From Nymphaea colorata (Eukaryota; Streptophyta; Magnoliopsida; Nymphaeales; Nymphaeaceae), in assembly GCF_008831285.2 (NCBI RefSeq), contig NC_045138.2, forward strand, positions 12,660,571-12,724,570: DNA of 64,000 nucleotides, in the 5' to 3' direction. Both the position numbers and the translations under genes were made by a program. Of the stretch, positions 14,027-27,152 are shown one piece after another; position 1 is the stretch's first letter; each line of letters starts with the position of its first letter. The notes beneath the pieces were generated by a model, which was not told the origin of the DNA, ran no database searches, and saw only the letters and a list, made by a program, of their open reading frames with translations.

Positions 14027-15804
14027 TCGTTCGATGCCAATCTGTGCCACGCATTAATGATGCTCATCTGTAGGGTCAGCCGGTTGACGCAGCAGCTACA
14101 GCGCAGTGACATCATGCAACTGCTGTTGCTGTGCATGTGATTAATGGCATCACAAGGCCGAGGCATGAATTCCGTTGGTTCTATTCTTCAGTAGCATCAC
14201 TTTTTCCAAATTCGTTCCGACCTGATCCTTTCTTCTTGCAGCTCCGTGTATCTCAAAAATGCGGCTGTCCTACTTTTGTGGCTAGGCAGTAAAAGCAGCA
14301 GAAGTGAAACTTTGGGTTTGACTTATATGCACTTTTCCCTCTGGAGATGAGAAAAAAAAGGGAGCAAGTAAATTCTGTTCTATTTTGAAGTTTAAGCTGT
14401 TGTCTATGACTTTTTTTTCTCTTCCTCACTTGCACATAGCTTTCCGTCGCCAAGAAAAGTTTCCAAAGCAAGAATATATACAGGTAGAAATTAAAGGTAC
14501 AAAAAGTGAGGTTCTTTAAACGGCGGCCTCCACTAAAACTGGAGGAAAAATAATTAGATGCATGAAACAACGGAAACTCTCATGATCTTTCCAAAGTACA
14601 AAAGGGTGTTCGACTAATTCTTTTTCCTTTTAGAAAGAAGGCAAATCAATTAAACGGTGAATCTATGATCCGTTCGCATTGGACGATGTTGAGAAAATCA
14701 GTACTTAGTTCCTTTATTTAATGGGGATCAATAATGTTTCCAAAACATGGCAGTGCAGAAGGAACTAATATGTTTCAGCATCATCATGAATAGGTAGTCA
14801 TTATACCAAGCAAATACTTTGGTTAATTGCTTCCCATCCAAAAATGAGATTGATTATACATTAAATTTCTCTTTTAGGCATAACATGGCCAGTAAACATC
14901 TCTGAAAATCAACAGTAACTCCTGAGCCACTGAATCAATTGGAAATTCATGATTTGCTATTGATGCATGGAAACCATGGGAGGCTACCAGAGAGAAGCTT
15001 GTTGCCCGACCCTTTTAGTTTCTGCAAACTTAAGAAAATAAATATGGTGGTTCACAAATTAATTAGATACACATAGCCACTTGAGAAGAAACTAGGCAAG
15101 TGTTAATCAAAGTTGTTACATAAGATGATGACAACCATGATGCATGACAATCACATGACGGGTATGCCTGCTAAAGTTTATTTTGAGGATACAATTTATC
15201 AAACAGTAAAGAAAAATGTGAAGAAAATTGAAGTATTCGACACAGCAACTGGTTACCAAACGAAAAAACGGAAGAACTAAATACACGTGGCTTGGGAAAA
15301 TGGATCAGAAGATCAGAAAAAGAAGCAAGCTGATATTATTGCCTCTCGAAATTTAGGCGATAGTCAGAAACATGCATAGTGAGTTTAATTAGAAATTTTG
15401 AGCTTTTCTCCAGGCCTGAATATCTATTTGTTTAGCAACTCACAGTGGATATGGGCACATAAACATGCAAACCTCCATTGTTCTTCAGAAAAACTGAAAC
15501 ATTAATGAAAAAAAGGGAGAGAGAAGAATTCCTAGAATTTAATCCATATCCAAAATATTTCGAACCAATCCTAAAAACCAACATGGAGAAAAGAAAAGGA
15601 CAAACCCCATCTTTGGTATTGATAGTAAAAATATGAAGGTGCTTCTAGATCCAATACCCCGAATACTCCATTCATGGATCCTATACAAATGGCATCCGGA
15701 AAATTCAAAAGAAACAACTCTTTTCCATCCTTTTTGTTTTTCCCTTTCCATGTCTATAACCTCTATTGCTCCATCTGCGTCTTGTGATCTAAAGAGTTAG
15801 CCGT
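14027..15804. other. Intergenic DNA downstream of the VQ gene
   Basis: This includes the presumed 3' untranslated region of the minus-strand VQ gene at its right end. Nothing else is recognisable; frames are short and lack domains. Confidence 0.4.
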
Positions 15805-16329
15805 TTAGAACAGGTGGTGGTCGGTTTCTATTGGAAACAATGAAGATTCTGAGAAGTCCGAAGAACCCATATGGAGGAGACGGGCAACGAAGCTGTCTAT
15901 GTCACCAAGATCCTGTTCGAAGCTGGAACTGTCGATTCTCCATGAGATCTCTTCCTCCTCCTCCTCTTTGACGGCCTTAGCGGCTACGGTTTCTGCTTCA
16001 ACTGCTGCTGGTGATGATGAAGACGATGGTCCATCTGACGTGATATCGGATTGCTGCTGTTTCTTTGCGGATTTTCGCGTCGACTTGGAGGTGGCGGGCG
16101 TCGGCTTCCCTGTGAGTTTCTGAACCAGTTCTCGGAAATTGGCAGGGTCTGTTTTGATTATCTCCGGTGAAAAAACGTGAATGATTCTGACGGCAGGTGA
16201 TGGGAGCTTGGTTGTAGTTGCCCCTCCTGTTCTTGGTTTTGTGATGGTGTGAGAATCTCTGCATGCGCCCAACATGGTGCTTGGCCTGTCGCCGCCGGGA
16301 TCTCGCCGGCGGCTCAATTCATCGTCCAT
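15805..16329 (-). CDS. VQ motif-containing protein
   Basis: A 174-residue intronless protein. Residues 65-74 are FRELVQKLTG, a perfect FxxhVQxhTG VQ motif, preceded by IIHVFSPEIIKTD, which is typical of one group of VQ proteins. VQ proteins are plant-specific nuclear cofactors that bind WRKY factors through this motif, and several are MAP-kinase substrates. After the motif come a Lys/Arg/Gln-rich stretch (a possible nuclear signal), a Ser/Ala-rich linker, an acidic run (EEEEEE) and an acidic/hydrophobic C-terminus. I chose the ATG at 16329 because the frame upstream runs through a CT repeat and across the TATA box, which must be 5' UTR and promoter. Small single-exon structure is normal for the family. 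VQ assignment is firm; the subfamily is not resolved. Confidence 0.9.
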   Translation of the reverse strand: MDDELSRRRDPGGDRPSTMLGACRDSHTITKPRTGGATTTKLPSPAVRIIHVFSPEIIKTDPANFRELVQKLTGKPTPATSKSTRKSAKKQQQSDITSDGPSSSSSPAAVEAETVAAKAVKEEEEEEISWRIDSSSFEQDLGDIDSFVARLLHMGSSDFSESSLFPIETDHHLF

Positions 16330-16402
16330 CTGAGAAAGAGAGATCAGAGAGAGAGAGAGAGAGAGATGAAGGTGTGTTATTACATTCCGCAGCTGTTTTG
16401 TC

Positions 16403-16410
16403 ATATATAG
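16403..16410 (-). promoter_or_regulatory. TATA box of the VQ gene
   Basis: Minus-strand CTATATAT lies about 75 nt upstream of the chosen ATG. The expected start of transcription, about 30 nt downstream, places the CT/GA repeat (16346-16366) in the 5' UTR, a common arrangement in plant genes. Confidence 0.55.
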
Positions 16411-16529
16411 GCGTTTGCTTTTGAGAGAAGGGGGAAGAGAGAGAGAGGATCCTGTGAGCGCGTTGGCTTCGATTGATGAAGCGGGCGGGTCAAGAAATAT
16501 CTCAAAATAATGACATGCAGACATATAAT

Positions 16530-18865
16530 GACACCACTTCTTGCTTGCCCTCCTAGTTTTTACATTTTTTATTCTTTCGATTAGCTGTATGATAAGTTTT
16601 TAGAATATAACAACGACCTTCACATCGTTGTCCACTTATAGATGTTAGAATTTACGAAACTTTTGTTCTGGAGGACCACCCTTTCGTCTTAATTGCAAGT
16701 ATGGATCTCAGATTTTCATCTTGTTACTGTCGAATAAGGGTCCATATATATTTCTATTTCCCTTTAAAACAAGCTAAAACATAAGCTAATTGAGGGCCCG
16801 TTTGAATATCTGAAACTTTACTGCAGAGGAGGAACAAAAGTTCGAAAGTTTCATTATGAAACAAATGAAGAACTCAACACCCAAGACCTTCCCTGTAGTT
16901 GTGAAACTTTATTTTTGAGCAATTTATTTTTTACCATTGAAGTGCATATATTTTTTAAAATTTATTGTTCTTGAACTACTTTTAGAAACAAATGGAATTT
17001 AAGTTCCATGCACAAACAAATATAGTACTGAAATACTGGAAATAGACGTTCTAAGAAATCAAACTAATGGGGATATATGGATGGTGGAACAAAAATTCTA
17101 CCAAACAAGGTACCCGATACTAAATACTCAGCATTCTAGTTCCAGGTATTCAATCAATAGCTTAAGGAAGTTAAAATTATGCTTTTCTTGTATAAGAGGG
17201 AGAATGCTAATTTAAGTTATACTGTGAGAAAACTTTAACTTTCACATGCTTGTATATGTTATCGATTCAATTTGCAGTTGCCAACTAAAGAGAGCTAATT
17301 AGAAGCGTCCGATAACGATGCCATAAAAATAAAACGGATACATAGTTTAAGGGCGTTTGGTGTCCACGCTTCCATCAACTGGCCTCAAGTCTGACTAAAC
17401 AAATGGACACAGCCTCTCATCGTACGAAGCAAAATAATGTCATACTTTTAACAACAGGCAAACCTGTCACACCGATTAATTTTCCACTCACTAGACATTA
17501 ATAAACCTGTTGTCCCCACTGATGGAGCCAGAATTTTTTAGCTGACGAGTCATCAACCTAGGTATGGTGTGCATACTCTATGTAATATTTGAATCATTAT
17601 AGTGGAATTTTAAGTCCTTTAGGTAATTTTTTTATTCTTCATGTGGGCAGTGGCCTGTACCAGCTTTCAGGGGGGGTAGATCAGAGGGGAGGCAAGAGCT
17701 TGGACCCTCCTCAAAAAAATTTTTAAAAGAAAATTTACATATAAATTTTTTAAAAAAATATGTAAAAACTTTAAAATATTTCAGTTCCTATCAAAATTTT
17801 GAAACTATAATTGAACTCTCCTCATAAAAAATTATTAACTTAGTATTCACCAGCCTCCAGCTCTGTCTCTCATGTTTTTCATCTTTCAAAATTAATCATC
17901 CTCTGCGGCCCCCAACTCTTGGGCATTTTTAATTCCGATCACAAAAGTGTCGTTTTCTGCTGATCCTTACGTACATCAGGTGACGATCCTTCCATTGGGT
18001 CGTCCCCGAACATGCAGCTTATCCCACAACATCAAGTCACCAACAAGCCAACCTCACCACCCGTTTTCACCAACAATGCAATTTGACAACTAAGGCATCC
18101 CATTTTGGCACCCGGCACGCGCGTAATACTAACGGCAAAAAACATTAATTCTATCGTCTCCGTGTGAGCCATAAGCGGGTGGGTTGATGTCAACTGCCCG
18201 TGCATGCGAGCGTTGAAATTAATGGCTGCAATTAAGCTACAGTACTGTGTACTGTGGAGGATGATGATGATTCAGTTATTTTTTCCGGCGAGTCCTGATG
18301 GTTTTCCGAGCAATCATGGCGTATCTCGCTTCACGTGGATGTGATTGATTCTGAGGGTAGCGGTAGCCACGAGAGTTTTGCCGGCTGACAATGCCAGGCG
18401 TCTGCTGTACTCTCTCTCCCTTTCGCGTGTGTGCAGGAGGGAAGAGGGGAAGAAGGGATGGGATCAGGTCTACCCACCACCTGATCTCTCTCTCTTTTGA
18501 GATATATATATATATATAACCCCACAAGGCCGGCAGTCTTAAAACCATTGGAAGAGTGCAGCTATATCCGTGTACCGTCATTTTTATTGTGAGTTGATTT
18601 CTATCTGGCAGAGAAAGAGATCAGAGATAACAAGCACCAAAAAAAAAAAAACAAAATCATATATAGAAAAGAAATAAAATAAGCGGTAGTTCAGGTAGAG
18701 CAGAATGTTAATTTAATTTGTCATGACCAAACAAAGGAAGCTCACACCTTCTATATGATGCGTTTCGAATTTGCAACTTGTCCTTTTCTCCTTTTGGCCT
18801 CATTTTGGGTCCGATCAGTAACTAGACTGAAAAATGTCTTCAGTAAATTTAGATTTGTAGATGTG
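16530..18865. other. Intergenic DNA upstream of the VQ gene
   Basis: AT-rich, no supported gene. A minus-strand 101-codon frame at 18276-18581 spans a (TA)n run (about 18502-18518) and a GA-rich run; its first part is promoter-like simple sequence, so I do not call it a gene. A transcript starting below that (TA)n run on the minus strand is possible but unsupported. Confidence 0.4.
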
Positions 18866-19160
18866 TAGGGATCAATGTCTCTGATTTGGATCAGATATCT
18901 AACAAACAATATAAGGAAATTAGATATGGAAAAAAATGTAATATCTAATTAAGAAATCTCATCAGATTTGGATTTAAGAAAAGATGATTGAATTGTGAAA
19001 TCAGATTCAGATTTGGATCGGATATGTGAAATCAATTTTCGGAGTAGTATTCAAATATGACTTTCTTTGTTCCATTCAAATCTAAATATGTAAATATCTG
19101 AAAAAATGAATGCAATTAAGGGTATATCCAATTCGAATCCAATCTCTTGACATCCATACA
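18866..19160. repeat. Dispersed AT-rich repeat (GGATTTGGATCGGATAT family), copy 1
   Basis: This contains phrases such as AGATTCAGATTTGGATCGG and TATGACTTTCTTTGTTC that recur in a diverged copy at about 61690-62075. The ends carry weakly inverted sequence (GGGATCAATGTC on the left, TTGACATCC on the right), suggesting a hAT-like MITE. No clear target duplication is visible. Confidence 0.55.
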
Positions 19161-19940
19161 GAAGTATTTATCATGGTCAATTTATTAGACAACGCATTGC
19201 AACAAATATTTTTCACACATGCTGCATTGAACTGCGTGTGTGAACGATCTAGATGGGGAATGGCTGGAGTCCGAATCTAATAACCTCATGCATACACACA
19301 CAAATGTATCTATGTATGTATGTGGCTATATTATATATACATGCACACACACTACTTATCCATGAATTTCAATTAATCAAAAGACTTTGTTTTATTGACA
19401 CCTAGAAACTTTTAGAGTTGAGCACAACTCACTAACATTTGATAATCATGCTTTATAGACATTGAAGATATTTTCATTTGGAACATACTGTACTTATAAA
19501 ACCATTGCTACATCTAGGTACCGAGTCTCATTGGCAACATAAGATTTTTTGAATTTGTGCTGATGTTTGATAAGAATGCTAAACATGGTTCTAGGGCCAC
19601 CCAAGAGGGACGCAAATAAAATTAAGCTTTCGAAACGTGGCGATTAGGAAGCATCTGAGAGGACATATGACCAAACGGTAGTTTGGCGTCCAGTTGCAGT
19701 GGTCCTATATATCATGTTTAATTTGCAATATTCAAGCATTTCATGATTTGCCTTTAAAAAACAAAGTCAATGAGGTCAATGTTTTAAAACCAGAGGTGGG
19801 TTGCATTTCACCGTCGCATGCAGTATGGCGAGCCTAGCTAGTTGCTGCCTATCTTGTGACATTAATTATAAAAATTATAGACTTAGGTCACAACCACGAT
19901 GTATAAAAAAATACAAAACAAAACAAAAAAGGAGAGAGAA

Positions 19941-19982
<42 letters not shown>
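19941..19982. repeat. (TG)n(AG)n compound microsatellite
   Basis: About ten TG units run directly into about eleven AG units. Confidence 0.95.
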
Positions 19983-20085
19983 GCCATTGCATTCAAAAAA
20001 GTGTGGCAACCATCTCGTTGCACGATGATGGGTCCTACAGTACTTGCTAAAAATGAGTTAAACGTACTGCTTAAGGCAGTAAGAC

Positions 20086-20090
<5 letters not shown>

Positions 20091-20169
<79 letters not shown>
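20091..20169. repeat. (TA)n microsatellite, about 79 bp
   Basis: Uninterrupted TA dinucleotides. Long YIYI-type reading frames across it are artefacts of the repeat. Confidence 0.98.
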
Positions 20170-20175
<6 letters not shown>

Positions 20176-20283
20176 TTTTGAATAGTAATTGGCTTTTTGA
20201 AGTCAACAGGTTTCTAATCAAAGCCAACAGTCTATCACGATGGACGGTTAAAGGGAAAAAAAAAACAAAGAGTGTGAGAAAGG

Positions 20284-22380
<2,097 letters not shown>

Positions 22381-22389
22381 GTTGGCTAC

Positions 22390-22396
22390 TATAAAA
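22390..22396 (+). promoter_or_regulatory. TATA box upstream of a candidate peptide gene
   Basis: TATAAAA in the context CTACTATAAAAGGAG, a strong plant TATA match, 67 nt upstream of the ATG at 22457. This leaves a 5' leader of about 35 nt. Confidence 0.45.
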
Positions 22397-22456
22397 GGAG
22401 TGGCTATCATCTAACGCTGGCAGCTGGTGGCCACATACGATTATTATTAATCGATC

Positions 22457-22531
22457 ATGGAGGGATTAAGTTTGAAAAAGGAGGGCCACTCTGCAACGTC
22501 ATCAAGTAGATGCCAGTTATTCAGCAGCTGA
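22457..22531 (+). CDS. Candidate 24-residue peptide gene
   Basis: The frame reads MEGLSLKKEGHSATSSSRCQ plus four residues, LFSS. It follows a strong TATA box at a normal distance. Downstream, near 22735-22765, the sequence has plant polyadenylation-like composition (TTGTAATGTTGAATGAA). I do not recognise the peptide: it lacks a signal sequence and the conserved DVL/RTFL or CLE motifs. The frame could instead be a short first exon, an upstream ORF or chance. The support is context only. Confidence 0.3.
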   Translation: MEGLSLKKEGHSATSSSRCQLFSS

Positions 22532-22723
22532 AATTGAGAAATTCACATTTAATTAAGATTGAAACCTTTTAGCGACAATGACATTTATGGGGAACTTTGC
22601 CTTTTTAAATTTTTAGTTGACATGTTAGTTTTCTCATTGTCAAATGTTGTGTTTCTAGAGGGTAGTTTAGCAGCAGCGGTACCTTGTGAATGTCTTATGA
22701 ATTTGTTTGGAAAACTGAAGCTG

Positions 22724-22865
22724 CTTTATGTAACAATAGTTGTAATGTTGAATGAATTTGTCCCAATCTTCATGGTACATTCATAAAACATTTGCTTTAT
22801 GTAACAATAGTTGTAATGTTGAATGAATTTGTCCCAATCTTCATGGTACATTCATAAAACATTTG
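22724..22865. repeat. Perfect 71-bp tandem duplication
   Basis: Two adjacent identical 71-bp units (22724-22794 and 22795-22865) begin CTTTATGTAACAATAGTTG. No substitution separates them, so the duplication is recent or constrained. The unit contains the UTR-like TTGTAATGTTGAATGAA phrase. Confidence 0.97.
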
Positions 22866-23208
22866 CTTTACAAAGTGTTCCTATTACAAAGTCTTCCTAC
22901 GGTTAAGACTTTGGCCAACTTTCTCTATTGTCCTTCCCCAACAACACTTGACGTTTTTTTATTGAGAATGATGCATGAGATTCTTGTCGCGATATGTGTT
23001 TTTTTCCTTTTCATCTTAAGAGGGATAGGCATTAACATGAAAATCCCGTACAAATTCATCAACATTTTCTTCCTAAAATTAGATACAACTTTGTGTTTGT
23101 CTAGGGATAGTAAATCTATATAATAGTCAACGAAGTACAGGCTTATCTCATAAATGAATTAAAATATGATTCATAATTCAACCATGAAAGGACACAGCCC
23201 AACAACCA

Positions 23209-23305
<97 letters not shown>

Positions 23306-24194
23306 TGAGAGTTCTTACTATCACATTCTTTGTTACCGTGCATCGAACTGTATACAACTGGTCAACTCCTTGCATTTTTTTGGATGATGGACGTCTGCAC
23401 GAGATTCTTGACAATTGATGATCCAATGCTTCGAGAGACGCTTCTCGGACCGGCGGCCATCTTATTTTATTTTATTTTACACGTATAACTCAACAACGTC
23501 TCCAAACTCTCGGGGATGGAGCAATTATAATTGGCCAACCAACATGAACGGGTTGGTTTCTGTCCGTCAGAGACCCAACATAGCGCCCCTCTCCATCCAT
23601 TAAGGTTGAAGTTTTACTAACCAAGTGAATAAGTAAAATATGATGTCCAAAAAAGTCGTTGGAAAAATATTCTTCAACACGTCATATTATTTTGCTCATC
23701 TAAGTAGTTTAATTCATATTCTTTTCCAACTTTGACAAATAATGATTTTAAGAAGATAGATAACTCAACTGACAGTGCACTTATCTTTTTTAGTAAAATC
23801 ATTCACAAAGCTAGTGAAATGAAGTGATAAATTAATATATGACAATCATTATTCTTTAACCCTTAGACTTTATAACCCTTTGAATATATTCATCTTGAAT
23901 ATTTGAATCATAACCATCCGTCACTTTTAAATTCTTTGAGACTTTGCATAATATGGTTTTTCTTTTTTTTACATTAAAACATGCTTCAGGAAATAATCTT
24001 TACTATTTTCTTTATACTTTGTAGATAATCATAACCTTATATTCAATTCTTATAGTTTCAAATGAGAATTACAGTGAAATTTGTTTTTTCCTTCAAGATT
24101 CAATAATATACCAATTGTATTGTTAATACAATTTTCTATATCCTTTACATCTAAGTTATGGTATAATAAATTATGCTTTCAGTCTTACAGAAAA
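22866..24194. other. Intergenic DNA with a (CT)n(TA)n microsatellite at 23210-23302
   Basis: Apart from about 12 CT units followed by about 70 bp of TA, I see nothing recognisable. Frames across the microsatellite are artefacts. Confidence 0.6.
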
Positions 24195-25350
24195 GAAATT
24201 GTTCGTGAAGATCGTAATGAAGTATTGGGTTATACCAAAAGAACATTATGAATGACTACGATGATCACTTTACAAGCAAGTTTTGACATAAAATGTTTCG
24301 ACTGGTTTATAAACCAGACATGAATCTTGTTTAATCCAAATCGGCCTTTAAGACAAAGCTCAATGATGAAGGCATACTTTAAAAACTCAAAGCTAGGCAT
24401 GTTACTTTCTGGTTATGTTCAACTGAAGGACTTGTTTTCTCCAAAACCTTTACCCATATAATTCAGCCAGTAACCATTCCACTTATTCTTAACATTGCTA
24501 TTTGCAACTTGATGTCAAAAATGTTTTCATGGTGAGCTTAAAGAAAATGTGTTTATGATGCATCCTCTATACAATAATGATTCTCAATATTCAATGAGGC
24601 TTGCAAACTCCAAAAAGGCTCTATATGAGTTCAAACAACCGTCCCGGGCTTGGTTTGCAAAATTAATTACATAACCTTTTTTCAATAATTTTTTTTCAAG
24701 TGTAGCTAATGCTATGGGCCAACAATTCCTTGATCCAAGTAATGTGATGGTCACCACCGCAAGCCTAAATGAGCAAGTGAATGCATAAATCGCTTGAAAG
24801 CAATGTGTAAGTAAAAAACATAGTACACAAAGAAGAAAAATGAACTTGCAATGAATTGTTTCATTCACTTTGAAAGACAGTACATCAAAAAAGAAATTAA
24901 ACAAGAAAAGTAACTCAACTTTACTTACAAGGTGCCTAAAAGTGCATACATGAATCTTCATGGTGAACAACCAATGCAAGGCATCCCAAAACATGACTGC
25001 TGGATTGGTAAGAAAGTATTCTCTTACAAGTGAACATGCATATACAAATAGAAATTATAAACAAGGAAAGATTGGTACAAATGCAGACATGGAGGAATAG
25101 ACTCTCCCTTTAAATTATATGTAAACATCGGCGCCATCTACTTCATGGTATGCTTTATTTCTTCTAGGTAATGTTGCTTCATTATGAATGTATACTCTCA
25201 CATTTGTTGTCCTTTATTTGCCAATTTAAAAAATATTTCTTCAACTCGACAAGATGGTCTTGTGCCAAATGGTATACCCTCATTGCATGTCATTTTGCAT
25301 GCTTTGTGAGCTTCTAATGAGAATATGATCAGCACAAATTTATCATGTCT
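24195..25350 (+). pseudogene. Chimeric retroelement repeat, copy A (gypsy integrase joined to copia RT)
   Basis: The first 100 bp or so are a decayed Ty3/gypsy integrase stretch (the frame of GYTKRTL and the following ATGACTACGATGATCACT correspond to the SDRDTRF region of that family). From about 24300 a Ty1/copia reverse-transcriptase N-terminus follows: FKTKLNDEGIL, then FSKTF and QPVTIPLILNIA, then KENVFMMHPL and KKALYEFKQPSRAWFAKL. Stops and frameshifts are frequent. About 700 bp of non-coding sequence follow and are shared with the second copy near 33.1-34.3 kb, which lies in the same orientation. It cannot encode a working protein. Confidence 0.8.
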
Positions 25351-26534
25351 TGGAAACTGAGGTTCATGGGACTTACAAATTGGACTTACAAATGCTATTT
25401 TTTGTAGTTTGGAGAAGATCAAGGTTTCATAGGCCTCCACTGAGGTTATTTTATGCATGTTTAAGAAAACTAAGGTTTCAGACCCTACTCAAGATATCTT
25501 GGTTGTTGGAGTCCAGAGAACTGTATTAAACAAAACCTACCTAAATTAATGAGGATTTGGTTATTATTTTGCAAGGCCATGCACCACATCCTAGATCCTA
25601 GCCTTGTTTAGATTGAATTCAAAAATGATATCTAATGTGCTAAAAAAATCATATTTTTCTAAAATCACTGGATGCATTGGGGTTAAAATGGAAAATGGGT
25701 AAATTCAACTAGTTTTAGGTGGAGTTTCAATAGATTGAGCTAAGGCAACTTATATCAATGACTTTCAAACTGTGATCAAAAGAAGAATCAGAAAATTCTG
25801 TAAAAAACCAAGCTGAAATGAACTTCAAACATAAATAGGAGTGGAATGACAAAATAAATGAAGTGGATAAGGTTAATGAAGCTATAAATTTGAAATTATA
25901 CTTCACCATGGATGATTTAGCTGAAACTGATCTGATGGGAGCTAAATCAACCCAAGAAGATATTCCAACTCGATCAAAGCTACCATATCAGAATTCTGAT
26001 GAAATTGTGCTTGGACATCAAAAAAGAAGTGGGTGACACTAGGAGAATGATATCTAGACACATTGGAAACCTGATTGAACTAATCTGAGGTGACTTAATT
26101 AGAACTGAACTATTTGCGCTGAGATAGAAAGTAGAGCTGAAAACCTATCATTTCTGGCAAAATAAGGCCTACCAAGCCCATGTAAGCTACTTTAAGCCAA
26201 AATAAGTCAAAATGAGCACCAATATGCCATAGATAAAGGTCATCGGGCCTCATTTAGAACTGAAAAGGAGTCAAAATGAGCACCAATATGCCATAAATAA
26301 AGCAAGCTAATGTCTACAAACAACTTGTTTGATTCCTTAGCATCAAAACTTGTAGGTAGCATTCCTACTATTCAAGGAAAATGATTTCTTTGTGAAAATG
26401 AGAAATATCTATTAGCCAGCAAGAGATTAGATTGCTTAGCCACGTTGTTGGACATGGCTAGCCATAGATAGACATTAAGAAGGAAAATGTCATCTAGGAG
26501 TGGAATACGTGAACTACAATTCTATAATTACAGT
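25351..26534. other. Probable decayed transposon or intergenic DNA
   Basis: No coding frame is recognised. A short duplicated phrase, GTCAAAATGAGCACCAATAT, occurs near 26207 and again near 26271. Given its position just upstream of a gypsy RT/RNase H fossil, part of it may be further eroded sequence of that element. Confidence 0.35.
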
Positions 26535-26727
26535 CCTTCCTTGTCTTTGTGAACTACTATCAGTGACTCATTGAGAGATATTCTCTACTTATTGCTCCTC
26601 TCATTGAATTGATTGGGAAGAACAATACTTGGATAGACTCAGTATGCTCAGGATGATTTTCAAGGACAGAAGAGCTACTATGCAGGAGCCTATACTTAAG
26701 TTATCTAACCACTTGAAACCTCTTGAG
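26535..26727 (+). pseudogene. Fossil Ty3/gypsy element, RT-RNase H part, left of the copia insertion
   Basis: The plus strand reads QSFLVFVNYYQ, a stop, then LIERYSLLIAPLIELIGKNN and later TMQEPILKLSNHLKPLE. This is the reverse transcriptase to RNase H connection of a gypsy polyprotein, carrying stops and frameshifts. The last five bases, TTGAG, are duplicated at 32216-32220, where the same protein resumes (IHIDAYDFEIG), so the copia element interrupted it. Confidence 0.85.
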
Positions 26728-27152
26728 TGAAAGAAAGATGAACAGTGAGAGAGAGAGGGACGACACAAAGAATGGCTAACTCTCTTGCGTTGTTATGCAA
26801 AGGATATCTTCTCCTTTATATAGTGTGTAGCACGTTACAAGGTATGGAAAGAATACAACACTTCAAGAAATATGAGATAATTACAACCTGTAAGGAAATA
26901 CACCATAACGATTGAGAGGAAGGGGAAAGAAAAGTTTGAATTCAAACTTTTCTTTCCTTAGTTGGGTTAAAGAAAAGTTTGAATTCAAACTTTTCTTTCC
27001 TTAGTTGGGTTGCTCCTCCAATGACATTTTCTCCTTGCTAAGTTTAGTGGATTTGATTTCCACTATTCCTCAAGGAAGATCTTTTACGTTGCCAATGTTA
27101 GTGGATTTGATTTCCACTGATTTCTCCTTGACAACGAGGAGGATCTTTTACA
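26728..27152 (-). repeat. 3' LTR of the copia element
   Basis: 425 bp, starting TG and ending CA on the plus strand. It contains a tandem 43-bp duplication (26926-26968 and 26969-27011), each unit holding a perfect 30-bp palindrome centred on GAATTC, and a duplicated TTAGTGGATTTGATTTCCACT phrase. The end of the polyprotein frame reads into it. It differs from the other LTR near 26800 (A/G) and near 27013 (C/A). Confidence 0.97.

Noticed and set aside
15899-16264. Plus- and minus-strand frames overlapping the VQ gene
   Set aside because: They are shadows of the VQ coding frame, without domains.
16330-16524. Upstream extension of the VQ frame by 65 codons
   Set aside because: It translates a CT repeat (LSLSLS) and crosses the TATA box, so it is leader and promoter.
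18276-18581. 101-codon minus-strand frame with basic C-terminus
   Set aside because: Half of it is simple sequence, and two frames are open at once; no recognisable domain.
18866-19160. Precise MITE boundaries for the GGATTTGGATCGG repeat
   Set aside because: The ends are weakly inverted, but no matching target duplication was found on both sides.
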